A DNA stretch of 52,282 bases from Gnetum montanum (GCA_015680685.1 MNCI01008036.1:5827-58108); one strand, 5' to 3'; positions 34,991 through 48,215 are shown, numbered from the stretch's first letter. The notes: generated by a model not told the origin, from the sequence alone. Made by a program: numbers and translations.

Positions 34991-35570
34991 ATTGGTGAAG
35001 CTAACAAAGAAAGATGCTCCATTTGTCTAGATTGCAGAATGTGAACAAGCATTCCAAAAATTGAAGGAGAAACTTGTAAAAACTCTAATCCTACAAGCAC
35101 CTAATTGGTCTAGACCATTTCATGTTATGACCAATGCATTAAAATATGCCTTGGGAGCTGTGCTTATGCAGTTGGATGATAAGAAACATCCATATTACAT
35201 CCACTATGCTAACCAAAGCATTGTGGGTGCACAATTGAACTACATCACCATAAAAAAAGAAATAATGGTATTGGTGTTTGCTCTAGAAAAGCTTAGGCAT
35301 TATGTGCTTGGATACAATATGTTTGTGCACATAGACCACAATTTCATCCACTTCTTGATGAACAAGCCAACGATGAGCCCCGGTGTCATACAATGGTTGG
35401 TGATCTTATAGGAATTCGATCTCACGATGGTAGATCAAAAGGGCACTAAGAATGTCATTGCTAATCACTTATCTTGGTTACAATAGGACAACAAAGAGGA
35501 AGAAATCCCACTATTTGATACATTTCCTGATGAACTCCTCTTTGCTAGGACTATAATTGAATAATTTCCC
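34990..35570 (+). pseudogene. pol: A pol: RNase H domain
   Basis: Open from 35061 to 35411: WSRPFHVMTNALKYALGAVL, then QLNYITIKKEIMVLVFALEKL, then VHIDHNFIHFLMNKP. The last motif normally reads HTDH; here T is changed to I. One of the cleanest stretches of pol in the window. Confidence 0.85.
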
Positions 35571-36830
35571 AATGAGCCTAAATGGTATGATGGCATTCTC
35601 ACCTATCTTCTCACCCAACAGATGCCACAAGGGTTAGACCACCAAAAGTTCTTCACTAGGTAAAATGCTTCATGGAGATTAATGGACACCTCTACAAGGT
35701 GTGCACAATGGCCTAGTTCATTCGTGTGTCCTTGATGTTGATCAACTACACATTCTTCAAGATGCTCATGAAGGTCCTTGCAGAGGCCACTATGTTGGGA
35801 GGCACATAGCCATTAAGACCTTGATGGCAAGGTACCACTGGCCAATAATCTTTAGGGATGCTCATCAATATGTCCACTCTTTTGAATGATGCCAATGAGA
35901 TGGTGGAATGACTATTCGAATGGAGACACCTTAATAATGGATTCAACCACTAGAACCCTTTCACATATGGGGCATTGATGTCATGGGTCCCATCACATCC
36001 ATGTCAAATGGGAAGGTGTACATCATAATTACTATTGACTAGTATACAAAATAGGCAAAAGTAGTAGCCATCATTGACTGTACACCCTCTACTACTGCTT
36101 GGTTTGTACAACAAAATGTTATAAATAGGTTTGGTATGCCACGTGCATTAATTTCTGATAATGGAACTCACTTTACAAGCACTACTTTTTGAAAGCTTAT
36201 TCAACACTTGGGGGTTGAACATAAACTCACAATAGCCTACCACCCCCAAGCCAATAGTCAAGCTGAGGTTACCAATAGGGAAATCACAAGAATTATTAGC
36301 AAATATAGGAAAGACTGAAGCATGAAACTTAACGATGCCCTTTGGGCCTATTGCTCAACATGAAAACTTCTTATAGGGTACTCTCCCTATGAGCTTATGC
36401 ATGAAAAATTACCAACACTTCCTATACAATCTAAGCTCCATACACTTTCAACAGCCTATGACCTCAACCTTGACTTGAATCTAGCACAAAGAGAAAGACT
36501 AATGAATCTCAACTTGCTAGACGAGAACCGATTGGTGGCCCTATTATCTAACAAGTTGCACAAGGCCTACAACAAAAAGCGTCATGATTTTAAAATCAAG
36601 AAAGTTAAATTTCAACCAAGAGATAAGGTTCTCTATTGGAACCCTACACACGTACCTCAACGAACTAAGTTCTAGACATTGTGGGAAGGACCTTATATAA
36701 TTTATGAAAGTTTTCCTTCTAGAGCCATGATGATCTACAAACTGAGAGCCTAGACAATAAATAGCTAGTCAACATACAACAAGTCAAATCTTTCCATGAG
36801 CATAAGCTAGCAAATACAACAAATGCCTCA
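35570..36830 (+). pseudogene. pol: A pol: integrase
   Basis: Zinc domain 35700-35900 (DAHEGPCRGHYVGRHIAIK, then YHWP), with the Cys pair damaged (SFE-stop-CQ). In the core 35940-36440 the three catalytic acids are intact: GIDVMGP, SDNGTHF and QAEVTNRE. An open C-terminal stretch lies at 36397-36675 (LSNKLHKAYNKKRHDFK, VKFQPRDKVLYW), then the QRTKF..LWEGPYII motif with stops. The protein would insert the cDNA if intact. Confidence 0.85.
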
Positions 36831-36881
36831 TCATATGGACAACCACACTCAATATTTCAAATCTCATCCTTTCAACTCAAT

Positions 36882-36892
36882 CGTGGGGGAGA
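36882..36892 (+). other. Purine tract after integrase (second PPT candidate, A)
   Basis: cgtgggggaga within a 19-base identical block shared with E1 at 22901. Confidence 0.5.
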
Positions 36893-38893
36893 TGGCCATC
36901 CATGTTAACTATATAAGCGGTTCCTTAGTTTTTCACTATTTTTGCTTTACACATTTTTGTTTTGCAACTTTTTATTTTACACATTCTTTATTTTACATCT
37001 TCTTATTTTTCATGTTATTAATCTTCTTTATTTTTTGTTTTACATCATCATTAGTACATTTGCTATTTCTTGAATATTTTACACTTTCTTTTATATTTTC
37101 TTTTATTCTTGTGTGATTTTCTAACTTTTGTTAAAAAGTGCTAAGAAAAATGGTAATTCGTTGCTTGATGACAATATATACTATTTTGTTATTTGATTAT
37201 TGGTGTCTAGATTCTAGCTTTGAATTTTGTTACTAATAATGAGGATATGGTTTCTTTTCATGCAATAGGTAATGAATCCACAACATCCACCCACCACAAA
37301 ATCGATGATTTTCCTTGTTCTAGAAATGTGAAATTCCTTTTTCATTAACAAAACTATAATGAATTTATGACTTTGGTAGTTTCTAGAATTGGAAAGGATT
37401 CAAAGGTTTGAATAGGGTGTGACTTCAAGGGGATTCAGTATTCTTTGTGCTTTTCTACTTACTTGGATGCATGTGTGTTTTCATGGATTTCTTACTATTC
37501 CATGTCAACCAATAAAGGAAGTTGAATAAGTCTTTGCATGATGTGGTTCTCATACAAAAAATGGGAATTCAAAGCACACCCCTTAGACACAATAAACAAA
37601 TAAGTCTTTGCATGGTGTGGTTTCCATTTCCAAAACAAATTATGAAAATTTAAAGCACACCCCTTAGATAAAATAAACAAGCTATAAGCACTGGTTATGG
37701 AAGTAGAAAGACATGTTACCCATGCCTGAAGGTCCCCTCTAACTAAGGCCCTTCTTCACTTCCTACTTCTCTTTTCTTCCCTAATAAAAAAAAAGTGGTT
37801 ATTCTATGGGAGCACTCATGTATCTCAAGGAGGTGGACTAGTCTTAGAATGGCAATGCAAAGTCACTAAACATGGTTGGTTTTTGTCTAGACTAAGGATG
37901 AATCTTATCAAGTCATTTAACCATAAAATTCACAAGGGACTTCATGTGACCTTAATCAGGAACTCCATTCCACTCTCTCTCTCATCCATCTATGCTCTTC
38001 ATGTCTCACCTCACTACCTGTTTCATGTTCTTGTTCGATGTCCTAGTTTAATGTGTCAAAATTCTTAAGTGGTTTCTTCCAAGTTTTTGTACTTAACCTT
38101 CCATAACCATTAATCATCCATAGGGCCCACAGACTCCTCGATTTGAAGTTATGCAAGGACAATAAAAGGCATGTGCCTACTTTGGGGAGGATCCACTTGC
38201 ATATCTTTTGGTTGGATTAGTTAAGTTCTTTATCCTTAGACACTCTCACAATCAAATCCTTTTATTTACCTCATCAATGACATCTAATTGTGCACATCTT
38301 CACAACATTTTTTAGTGAAACCTTTTATTGTTATTGTTGTGAATTCTTATACCCTCTTCAAGCATTTCATCCTATTTGAACTTTTTCCAATTTAATGGAT
38401 CGCTTATCTATTTTACCCTATTTATTAATCTTCCTACTAACATTCCTAAAGGAATCAATCTACCACAATCACAACCTAGCCAAGTGTAACCACCAATGAG
38501 ACAAGGTACTTACTAACTATGTGTTACATATTGCATACTAATTCATGATTTTTTTGTGATTATAGTGGGAAGCATGGACTAGAAGTGAAACTATCTTCAC
38601 CAAGGATGATGCAGCAATACCACATAACAAGGACCATTCATGATTGTGGGATCTTCTCTCTCATTCTTCAGCTGCCAAGAGGCATTGGATCTTAGTTTTA
38701 TCTAGGGTGTTCACTTCTCTTATCATGAACATCCAATTTTGTAAAGATTGTAACTTCGTACACTTGGGCACTTAGAGTCTATTTTTTCCATCTAAGTCAG
38801 TTTGTATGTTAGTCAATAATTCCATATCTCCCCAATATTTTGTAAGAAACTTGTTTTTCCTCTTCTTCACTCAAGGAAAAATTTTTATTTAGT
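36893..38893. other. A non-coding region between pol and 3' LTR, with ORF3 remnant
   Basis: Homologous to E1 22912 onward. 37525-37604 and 37603-37680 form a diverged tandem duplication. The splice-acceptor-like ttgtgattatag remains at about 38554-38565, but ORF3 behind it has collapsed to about 170 bp before the common pre-LTR segment (38730 on). Confidence 0.7.
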
Positions 38894-38894
38894 T

Positions 38895-38903
38895 GTGGGG
38901 GTA
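38895..38903 (+). other. A polypurine tract
   Basis: gtgggggta immediately before the LTR start at 38904. Confidence 0.85.
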
Positions 38904-39728
38904 TGATGAGTCATGTTCGGCTCCAATATCATATACCTAATATCAAAGCCCAGGATGCATTATTAGATATTCAATATCACAAGGTATATGTCGACCTATA
39001 AATATAGTGCTCAGGCTCATGATTTTCATATCATTTTTTATCATAGTTAGTGAAACTCTTGCAATTTGTTTTCTCTAGAGTTCGAATATTTTCTGAGTGC
39101 TTGCATCAAGAGTCTGAGTGTGTATGGATCTTTGTTCAAACACTAATGTACCTGAGCATAGTAGTGTGATGGGAATAAAAATGAACCCTTTTGATCATCC
39201 TTGTAACACTAAGAATAGATTAATGTTTCCTTGATGCATTTAATATTCATGCACTTTATTCTCATGCACTTTAATTAAGCAATTAATTTTTAATTGTTAA
39301 TGAACATAGGCACAACCACCTTGAGCATACATGTAGCACTTGGTAACCCAAAAATTCTTAATGTTTGGTAACCCAGTAGGGCTATATGTGTTCAAGATGT
39401 ATCCAAGAAAGTGGAATAGGTACTTGTGTTAGGCTAGCTAGGTAGTAGATAAATTAAATCCTAAATTACTCTACCTTTTATATTGTTATAGGCAATTAAA
39501 CTTACAAAACATAAAATGATAAAAATCATGTGCCTCAATTACACTTAAAGCATATCCTTAAGCTTCACAAGTGTAATTGCGAAGACAATGAACATTCTCA
39601 ATGATCATCTCACTTCCTAGAGGAACTAGTGCACTAAAGAACTATAGGTCCACAGAATTCAACCGGATCACATGTGAACACCTTCGTGATTCATATTATT
39701 TGGCATAGGGGTACCTCACCACTCATCA
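38904..39728 (+). repeat. A 3' LTR, type 1
   Basis: 825 bp, TGATGAG to CTCATCA, with the same TATA and palindrome layout as 29736-30579. Confidence 0.9.
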
Positions 39729-39733
39729 AGGAG

Positions 39734-40554
39734 TCACATTATTGGGCTACGACGCGATCGCCATCGACATGGGGATTGACCCGTTGATGTGTACCTGTCA
39801 CTGAGGCACCTAGTCTCTGCCTATAAATGTATATCTACCCACTGCATTTATGGTAATCTTTTCATAGTTATAGCAAAGTTCTTGTAATTTTTCCATTTGA
39901 GAGTTAGAATATTTTCTAAGTGTCCACAATAGGATTCAAGGAGTATATAGATCTTTATTTGAACACTATTGTACCTAAGCACTTGAGTGTGGACGACAAT
40001 AAAGATGAGTTTTTCTAATAAAACCTTACAAAACTTGGAATAGATTAATTGTTTCCTTAAGCATTTAATAGTCATGCAATTTACTTTAATATTTTAAAGT
40101 AATTAATTAATGTTATTTAAATAGCACACATGAGTACAACCACTTCAAGCATACATTTAACACTTAGTAATCCCAATAATGCTTAACATTAGGTAACCCA
40201 ATAGTGCTACAACATGTTCAAGATATGTACGACAAGTGGGAATAGATTCTTATGTTAGGATTAGTTAGATATTAGTTAGTTATTATATTAGTTAAACATT
40301 TAATTACTTTATTCTTATTCATTAGGCAACTTAATTCATAAAAGATAAAATGATAAAAGTCATATACCTCAGTTGCACTTAACCATACACTTGCACTTTA
40401 CAAGTGGAACTGAGAAGATAATGATTACAACGATTAGATTCGCCTCCTAGAACCAATATATTTAGAAACCTAAAGCCTTTGGAATTTGACCAGATTGTTG
40501 AGTGAATGCTAGTGATTTGTATGGTTAGACGTAGGGTATACTCACTACTCATCA
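39734..40554 (+). repeat. E1 3' LTR, remainder (type 2)
   Basis: Continues 29729-29735 after element A. TATA box near 39822-39828. Its U3 retains CpG-bearing text (gacgcgatcgccatcgac) where the 5' LTR has TG/CA changes. Ends CTCATCA at 40554. Confidence 0.85.
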
Positions 40555-40646
40555 ATCAACATCCTCCATTCTTCTTCGTCACTAACTATATCATTTCCCT
40601 TTTTTATCTCTTTGGCAAGTGATGATGTATCTTTGTTTGAAGTCAT
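40555..40646 (-). pseudogene. gag: M0 gag N-terminus
   Basis: Start ATG at 40646 (minus), MTSNKDTSSLAKEIKKGN, then acidic SDEEEW. The reading continues at 2318 after removal of E1 and one target duplication. The start lies 115 bp from the primer site, similar to M1 and E1. Confidence 0.7.
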
Positions 40647-40761
40647 GTTGTGGTTTAAGATGTTTCATTAAGTGTGCTTAATTATTTAGGTTATGAATTT
40701 TAACTTTAAATGCTGATATAGTAAACTTTATAAAATCAATTACTCATCATACATTGACTTA

Positions 40762-40780
40762 TCCTCAGCAACCATGCCAA
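40762..40780 (-). other. M0 primer binding site (tRNA-Asp-like)
   Basis: Minus strand: ttggcatggttgctgagga, abutting TGATGAG-type LTR end at 40781. Confidence 0.75.
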
Positions 40781-41603
40781 TGATGAGCAGTGGAGCAATC
40801 CAACACGCAATCATACAAGTCATAAGCATTCACGTGTAACTAGATCATAATCCATGATTGAGGTAATGTAATTATGCTAGCAATTATTTTAAGTTTAAGA
40901 CCATTGTCTTCCCACATGGAGCTAGTGAAGTCTATGTGTATGGTTTAGCTCACCGTGACGTATATGATATCTGATGTTGTTTGGCCATTATTTCTCCCAA
41001 CAAACATGGTGGAATGAAAATAGTTTCTAAGTCTAAGTAAAACAATAAATAAATCTATTCTATCCTATGATGATGGATATCTATTCCTAATTTTCTATAT
41101 ATATCCTGGGCATATGTAATCATTACTAGAATTACCAAGTACTTTGCTACTAAACAAACCAAGCAATAATACTATTGGGTTACCAAACGATCACACTTTA
41201 TGTTTGAAATTAATTGTATTAATTTTTCATACTAACAACAATAAAAGTAAAGTGCATGGAATAGTAAAACATTAACTAGGAAAGCAGTTATTAATAGTCT
41301 AAGTGAAAATGATAAACATTATTCTAGGTAAAGCAATAAACTAGGAGAATGTTGCAATAGTATGAAATAGCTCAATCTTTATTGTTGATCACACTTACAC
41401 TCAAGTACAAGATGTTCAAATAAAGACTCTATTCAATAAGTCACACTACATTGCATGCATTCACAATTCTAAGGACTTAAGACTAAATTCACAAAATAAA
41501 ACTAATAGAGTTTGGCTATTATGGAATGAAACTCTTGCAGATCCATGCATCTAAGTGTTGTATTTATAGGCTAGCACACATCCCACAATATCATTTATAT
41601 GAT
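40781..41603 (-). repeat. M0 5' LTR, interrupted by M1
   Basis: Starts tgatgagcagtgg; the minus-strand TATA region (tatttatagg) lies near 41563. It breaks off at 41603, inside the U3 palindrome zone, where M1 begins. The 5 bases before M1 are ATGAT; the matching right copy and the rest of this LTR are not found in the window. Confidence 0.7.
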
Positions 41604-42484
41604 TGATGAGTGGTAGGTACCCCTATGCCCAACCATACGAATCACAAGAATTCATGCACGATTTAGTCAAATTCCATGGATGGGACTAGTTGTGGCATCT
41701 AGATTGTTAAGCATTAATTGTCAGATGTTATCTTTCCACTTGGACTAGTGGTAGCTTTTTCATGTATGATTTAGTCCAAAGTGAGGCATATGATAATTGA
41801 TGTTGTTAGGCCCTAATTACTCCTAGCAATAAACATAATTGGGAATGAAATTTAGTCCTAAGTCTAAGTAATGACAATAATGTAAATCTACTCTAGCCTA
41901 GAGTGATGAGCATTTAGTCCTACCTTACCATACACACCATGGGCTCATGTAACCATTACTGGGTTACCAAGTGTTATGCTACTAGGTGAACCAAGCAATA
42001 ATACTACTGGGATTACCAAACAATTACACTTAAACACTTGAAACCAATCATAATCATTCCACTTTATTAATAAACAAGAAAGTAAAGTACTTGGAAATGC
42101 AAATGATTAAACTAAGAAAATAGTAAAAACTATGCTAAGTAAAATAGTAAAACTAAGTGGATGCTGCAATGATGAAAAGCAATCTTGATCTTCATTTTCA
42201 GTCATGAACTATGCCCAAGTACACTTCACTTGAATAAATATTTTGTACAACTACTCAACACCACACTACAAGCATTCATTTTATCACTAAACTATGAAAT
42301 AAAACTGCAAGAATCTACCCAAGGGTGGAATGAAAGTTATTTGGATTGTGTTCCCAAATGTTGTATTTTTAGGCAGGCATGCATCCCACGATATTGGATA
42401 TCAAATAACGTAGCATGAGATCTAATATCAAGGGTAAGATATCAAGGTTAAGATATCTTAGCCACTGAAAAATACTATTCATCA
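41604..42484 (-). repeat. M1 3' LTR, type 1
   Basis: 881 bp, TGATGAG to TTCATCA. GATATC and GATATT words cluster at 42390-42465; the minus-strand TATA region is near 42363. Followed by tacccccatg, the inverted polypurine tract. Confidence 0.9.
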
Positions 42485-42639
42485 TACCCCCATGATTGAA
42501 TCAAAACTCATCCTTGAGTGAACAAAGGAGGAATAAGTTCCTTACAAAATATTGGAAAGGTATGGGATTATTGACTGACTCTAACTACTGACTAACTCTA
42601 AGTGCCGAAGTGGTATGTACAAAAATGACATAGTTACAT

Positions 42640-43259
42640 GACAAAATAAAAAAAAATCAAATTTGAAGTGGCTTGATGTAGTTCATATTTTAAGCAGTGG
42701 TGGCTCTTCCATCGACTCCTTCCCTTTGTCATCAAGCTTCTAGAAAATTTCTCCTCTTCTATCCCTATCTTCCTTTTTCATATGTCCTTTATATTGAGTA
42801 TGGCACAAAGAATCCTTCAAGTTTCACTGTAGCATCATTTTATTTGTTGTTTTAGAATTGGTAGGTTTCTCCTAAGTTCCATTCATTGTTGTTGGTTAGT
42901 GTGAGCAATAGTGGAGATGCTTGGAGTTGTGTCTTCACTACTTCTAGAGAAAATTTCATAAAGGGACCAAAATTCAATTCCATAATGATTATGGACATGA
43001 TCAATCTTCTTAGATGGACTAAAGGTAATCTAGTGAGAACGTGAGACACTACTTGTTTAGGTTACTGTGGAATTTTTGCCTCTCCTTGGGCTAAGTGCTA
43101 TGTAGCAAGCGTTCTTTGATGGATGCAATATCATTGAGCCTCCTTCTTTGCATGTTCTACTTGGGTGTTCTATATGATTGAGCCTCCTTTTTAGCATGTT
43201 CTTGGTCTTTTGCTCCCATGTTGTGAAGGTTCTCCTTCTAGTATCCTCTTCAAGGCCAT
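42640..43259 (-). pseudogene. M1 ORF3 remnant
   Basis: Start ATG at 43259, MALKR, after splice-acceptor-like gattgtag. The N-terminal ~130 codons correspond to B 16490-16810 (FGPF.. and ..SIST..). The first main domain and the coiled coil are deleted: near 42780 the text jumps to the sequence that in B lies at 14080, next to the LTR. Confidence 0.65.
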
Positions 43260-45440
43260 CTACAATCAACAAGGATTTCAAATTATTAGGGCGTTACTAT
43301 CAATTCTTAATAGTTCTTTATCTTGCTCGTACCCTTGGTCAAATCAAGTTCTTATCTTATTACGATTGTAGAATTTAAAAAAATTCAAAAAGGAACCCCT
43401 TAGGTGTTATATCTTTTAGTTACTTATGACCTTATATCATTTTCCTTGCTTATTAAGGCCTAAAATAGTTCATATGGTTAATTAGGAGTATTATCTAAAT
43501 CTTTTTGAAATTAGTTTGATTAATTAACTTTAAGGTTCTTATTATCTCATTGTACTTACTCTTTATAATATCTTCTAGGTGTTAGGAATTTGTAGCTCAA
43601 ATTTTCAAATTTTTGTTTGCTTATATCGTGCAATGCATCCTATCGTGCACACCCCGCCCCACCACCTGCACACCTCCCCCCACCCCATGACTAAGTTAAG
43701 CACTCTAGGATCAACAAGATTGAAGAATGTTTTGAAATTGAAGCTACAAGGGAGAAGCTATGGCCTTTGGAAGCTAGTGTGCAAGAGGGCTAAGGAAAAA
43801 ACTACAAACAATTATCTTACTACAAATGAGAGAAATGAAAATTTTCACTAACTCCCATGCATATATATAATATTTTTCTATGCACAACATCATCGATCAT
43901 ACATCATAAATACAATATTGTAGGTGCCTACAACATCGTGACTATGATGTCATCATTAAAAAATTCAAATTCTTCATTGATTTTTCTTAGAAAAAATGAG
44001 TCAAATAAAATGTTTAAAAGATATAAAGCTTGTCTAGATTATCATTGGCCATGAGTGATGCATAGTTTTCAACAAGTTAGCATTCAAGGTTCATGAAGAA
44101 GGAACCTCGAGCAATGAAAGTTTATGTATGGATAAGAAATGGATAATGAATTTCTAATGTATGGATAGATTATTAGATGATATGGAAAGTTTATTAGATT
44201 ATTAGATGATATGGAAAGTTTATTAGATGATGTGAAATTACTTGGCAAGTATGAAATACAAGAGTTATACAAGTGGATCCTCCCCAAAGAAGGCTCCAAC
44301 CCGTAGTGCCCTTGTATAACCACACCTAAAGTGTCCTTAGGCACTCAAGGAGTTGAACGCAAGACATACCTGTCTAGTAAAACACACATGTTAGTATTGC
44401 CAAATTGAGAAAATAATGCTATATTATAGAAAACCACAAGTTATGATTAAATATACAATGAGGTGATATGGGCTATAGAAAGGATTGCTAAAATCGGGAT
44501 GTGAGGTACCTTACCATAGGCATAATGAATCCTTGTGTGTTATTAATGATTAAGATAATCATTAGCCCTTCTTTCCAAGATGAAAACCAAGTCCAAACCA
44601 CTTTCCAGTGACATCACATTATTTCATCTCTAAGAGTTACAACCATAAGACTACCATTGTTGCAAGGAGTATTACCACTTGGCGTATTATTCAAGGGAGG
44701 AGTTTATTCATGGCACTTATTTTATTTTTTTATATTTTTGAGAAGCCATCTACCTTCAAGCATGGGTAACATGTCTTTCTAGTAACATGGTAAGGCAACA
44801 CTTATTTTATTCTAACTTCCATTTTTTGTTAGATCTACAATGATATAATACAACCCAAACAACATGATAGAACTCACAGTAATAATCCAAGAGAGTCCAT
44901 AAATCCCCTTGATATCACACCCTTTGCATTCCCACTTGGTTCTTCATCCTTTTGTCCAAGAATAATGATCACAGATTTATTCTTTGTTCTATTATGAAAA
45001 GAATATCATTATGACCATGGTAAAAACCTCTTATTATTGGAATGGATGGATGGGTGGTGTGGTCTCACTATACAAATAATCAATCCCTTATGATTTGATA
45101 ACATAGAGAAATCTTCATCTTATTGGAACTACATCTTACTTTATTCAATATTTTTTATTCAAAATTCATAGAAATATGTACAAGTAACATGTAAACAAAG
45201 TATAAAAAAATGTAAAAGATATTAAGAATGAAAAATATTTAAAAGAAACAAAAAATATCAAAGAATTGCAAATGGTTTAAGAAATGGAAAAGTATAAAAG
45301 AATGAAAATATATCAAAGAATGTGAAAATTGGTAAGACGTAAAAAGGCATAACAAAAAATTAGAAATCAAAAAGAAATTGTAAAATAAAAAATTTGAAAA
45401 TTGCTTATTAATTCTTTGATCATGATAAGTATCTCCCTCA
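43260..45440. other. M1 3' non-coding internal region
   Basis: Homologous to B 16811-18830, in the same order. Contains a TATA-like run (43861-43872) at the place of B's internal promoter, a C-rich stretch at 43650-43690, a short tandem repeat at 44160-44234, and the block gatcctccccaaagaaggct shared with B at 17707. No coding sense. Confidence 0.65.
44158..44236. repeat. Short tandem repeat in M1
   Basis: About two and a half copies of tattagatgatatggaaagt. Confidence 0.8.
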
Positions 45441-45599
45441 TGACTGAACTCATGGACAAGTGTTCAAAAAAGGACCCTAGTTCCCCTGGATCATACACTT
45501 GAGGCTTCTCACTTACCATCCTTAGTGATTTAGTTTTTCTGTTATTGTCCTAGGTAATCTTGATCATCTAAATCCTTATTTCCTCTATTTGCTAATATA

Positions 45600-48090
45600 T
45601 GATTATGATTTAATATTTCTATTTGTGAGCTCTCAATTGGGGCCATTTTTTTTAGAATAGGAGTTAATAAGTGGTTCAAATTTTTCCATGCATATTTTAG
45701 ACACTTTTAGGTTCTCAGTTTTTGGCCACTTGGTATCTTTTGGTTTAGTGGCCCATGCTTCTGTTTGTCCACACACTTTTTTTTTCACATCTATTGTGGG
45801 TTGATATAAGGATTGTGTTAATATTTTGAACTTCCAATCCACAACTACATCCTTTATCATTATTAGTGATGCATGGAATTGCCTATCTCTTTAGAGTGAT
45901 AGGTTCATCTATTATGTTTTGCATTGGAGTGGTAATGGGTGTTGGCCCTTGCATAGGATTGGGAGACATTATTTTGGTGAGGATAACTGTTGCACTAGGT
46001 TGGCCTTGTGCTAGTTTTGATGAGCCAGTAGGCCTACGAGTTTTGTGCTCATGTTGGGAAATTGTCCTAAAGAAAGGATGTCTTTGAGACTATGGTTGAG
46101 ATCTACTAGCATTTCCATTTACATGTACGTTCGCAACACAAGTGACATTCTTCTATTGATGTTGTGGTGTCAATCCCTCCTATGTTGTTGGTAGTAACAT
46201 ATGGTGGATGGAAGTATGAGAATATTGAGGATGTCACAAAGGATAAGAGGTTTGAGATGGTGACCCCATAAGAGATGATGTGGGTTGATGATATTCAAGA
46301 GAGTGATAATAGTGATTCAAGGTAAATGAAATAGAACCATTTGGAAAAATATGTTGTTAAACATAGTAGTCATACGAGCCCAATTGGCAATAAGGATATT
46401 GTTGGTTTATTGATGGCATCTCCCATGACTATGGGTTTTAGCACTATAGTTAATAGTAGTGTTGAGGGTGAGAAGAAATCCTACTAAAATAGTAAGGTTG
46501 GTGGTAGGATTTTCTATAATTACCTTGTGAATAAGGTAATTTCCTAGGCATTTGCTTTTGTATGAACTTGGGATTCAAAGTAAAAGCCCCAAACTCTTGT
46601 AGATGTAACATAACTAGATAATAATCCTTTGGATGGTCATATTGGCAAATGTCACATCCATCATCCTCTTGTATGGTTAAGCCTATAGCCTCTTCTACTA
46701 AAGCTATTTTTCCTTTTTGCTAGTAAGTGTTCCTATCAACTTCTATTTTGATCACTTGATTTTTTTTATGCCACCTTCTCCTTTATGGTTTTCACGTAGG
46801 TTGTAACTTTTTCAGTCATCAACTCCCACATCTTATCTACCCTTGCTTTAAGCTTAGCAATAGACTTTTGTATTGGCAAGGTTTCTTGTGAAATCACCTC
46901 ATTAAGAGCTACCTCTTTTTCCTCATCATAGATATGAACCCCTTTCTTTTAAAGAGTTGGATCCTAGTTATATTCCCCTACATTCTCTCATTTACATAGC
47001 TCTTCTTCTTCTTTTGCCACCTATTCAATTAGCCTTCGTATCTGATGGGCTTTTAATTTGGATAACTAACCTTGGGCATAAATCCCAAGGGTCTCTCTTG
47101 TTTGATTATGAATCCCATCTATGATGTGGAAAAGATACTCTTTTCGAGAGAAATCATGACCTGTACATCTATGTAGTAGTGAATAGTATCTATCCAAGGC
47201 CACATCCAAGGATTCATATTTTTCTTACCTCCATCCTTGGATTTTTTTCTCAAGTTGGACACTCTCACATAGGTTTGGTATTTCTCATTGAAGAGCTCCA
47301 ACATTATGGACCATCAATGGATTAAATCTAGTTTCAACGATCTACACCAACTTTCAACTTCATCTATTAGTGTCCTAGGAAAGAACTTAAGCTTTTTCCA
47401 CTCACTCTCAATGTTCTGCAAGGCGCAGGCATTATGGAAGGCTTGTAAGTAATGTTGTAAATTAGAATTATAGCCTCTCACAAATTTAGAGATGTTATTC
47501 ATGTGAAGTCTTTTGATGCAACTTTCCCTTTGGTGCCTATGGCATGTTCTAACTACCTTCATTATCTATGACATGTTCTTAATAGCCAACAAGGGTTCAC
47601 CACCATCATATATGTCATGGTAATAATTTCTATTTCTATTTGTCTGATTATGATGATCTCGTCGATGCTCACTTTAATGCTCTCATCTATTTATATTTCT
47701 ATCTTTGTCTTGATCCCTTAGTGTATCTTGATTTCTATACCTACATTCATCTTCATTAGAACTAGACATGGAAGAGGAAGAGAAAGATGGAGGACTAGGG
47801 GAATTGCCATGGTTTCTATATCTCCCCTTATAGTCCATTGATTTATCTCTTCTAGGTTTAGAGAAGGTTCTAGGCCTTGAGGCCCTCTTTATTCTAGGAT
47901 GTACTCCATCTTCTCTAGGATTGTCTACATTAGTTGAATGTAGTATTTGAGTGTAGTAAGGATCTAATTGAGCATATGAAACCCCTGCTTGTGATTGTTC
48001 ACTCTAATTCACTTTAGTATAGATCCTATCATTTCTCCTACAAGTGTTTTCATCATACGATGCATTATTGGTCCTATGTGAAGAAGACAT
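45600..48090 (-). pseudogene. gag: M1 gag, full-length but broken
   Basis: Start ATG at 48090, MSSSHRTNN. An Arg/Ser-rich N-terminal part (RASRPRTFSKPRRDKS, then SPSPPSFSSSSMSS; 47740-47900) suggests RNA binding. The core domain lies at 47040-47560 (YNSNLQHYLQAFHNACALQN, LFNEKYQTYVRVSNL). The knuckle at about 46625-46670 (CDICQYDHPKD, last Cys changed to Tyr) is CX2CX3H-type. The Gly/Thr/Pro-rich tail ends near 45620 (CMEKFEPLINS). A few stops and frame shifts. It is the only gag here with an almost continuous N-terminal third. Confidence 0.8.
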
Positions 48091-48196
48091 GTTTTTAACA
48101 TGTGTGACTTAAAACATTAATATTTTCTGAAAGATAAATCATTAATACGTTTACAAAAATCTTTTATAATATAACTAATCTAGATAACTAGAACCA

Positions 48197-48215
48197 TCCC
48201 TGGCAATGGTGCCAA
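48197..48215 (-). other. M1 primer binding site, best preserved in the window
   Basis: Minus strand: ttggcaccattgccaggga. It differs from the tRNA-Asp-type site at three places, all G-to-A. Confidence 0.85.

Larger units (their letters stand above)
29736..39728 (+). mobile_element. A: nearly complete Athila-like element without ORF3
   Basis: 9993 bp: LTR 29736-30579, primer site 30580-30598, gag, pol, 3' non-coding region, polypurine tract, LTR 38904-39728. Type 1 LTRs about 10% apart. It is inserted 7 bp inside the 3' LTR of E1. The region where ORF3 should lie (38560-38720) is short debris. Coding regions are decayed, but the integrase triad is still readable. Confidence 0.85.
2324..40554 (+). 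mobile_element. E1: full-length Athila-like Ty3/gypsy element split by four insertions
   Basis: Plus-strand element: 5' LTR 2324-3164, primer site, gag, pol, ORF3, polypurine tract 29719-29728, 3' LTR (29729-29735 plus 39734-40554). Removing C1, B, S and A with their target duplications leaves about 13.1 kb, large but usual for the Athila group. Flanks are ATTAG (2319-2323) and ATCAA (40555-40559), two transitions apart, consistent with a decayed 5-bp duplication. Host is M0 gag, whose reading continues across the insertion. E1 is the only copy in the window with all three coding regions. Every coding region is broken. Confidence 0.85.
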
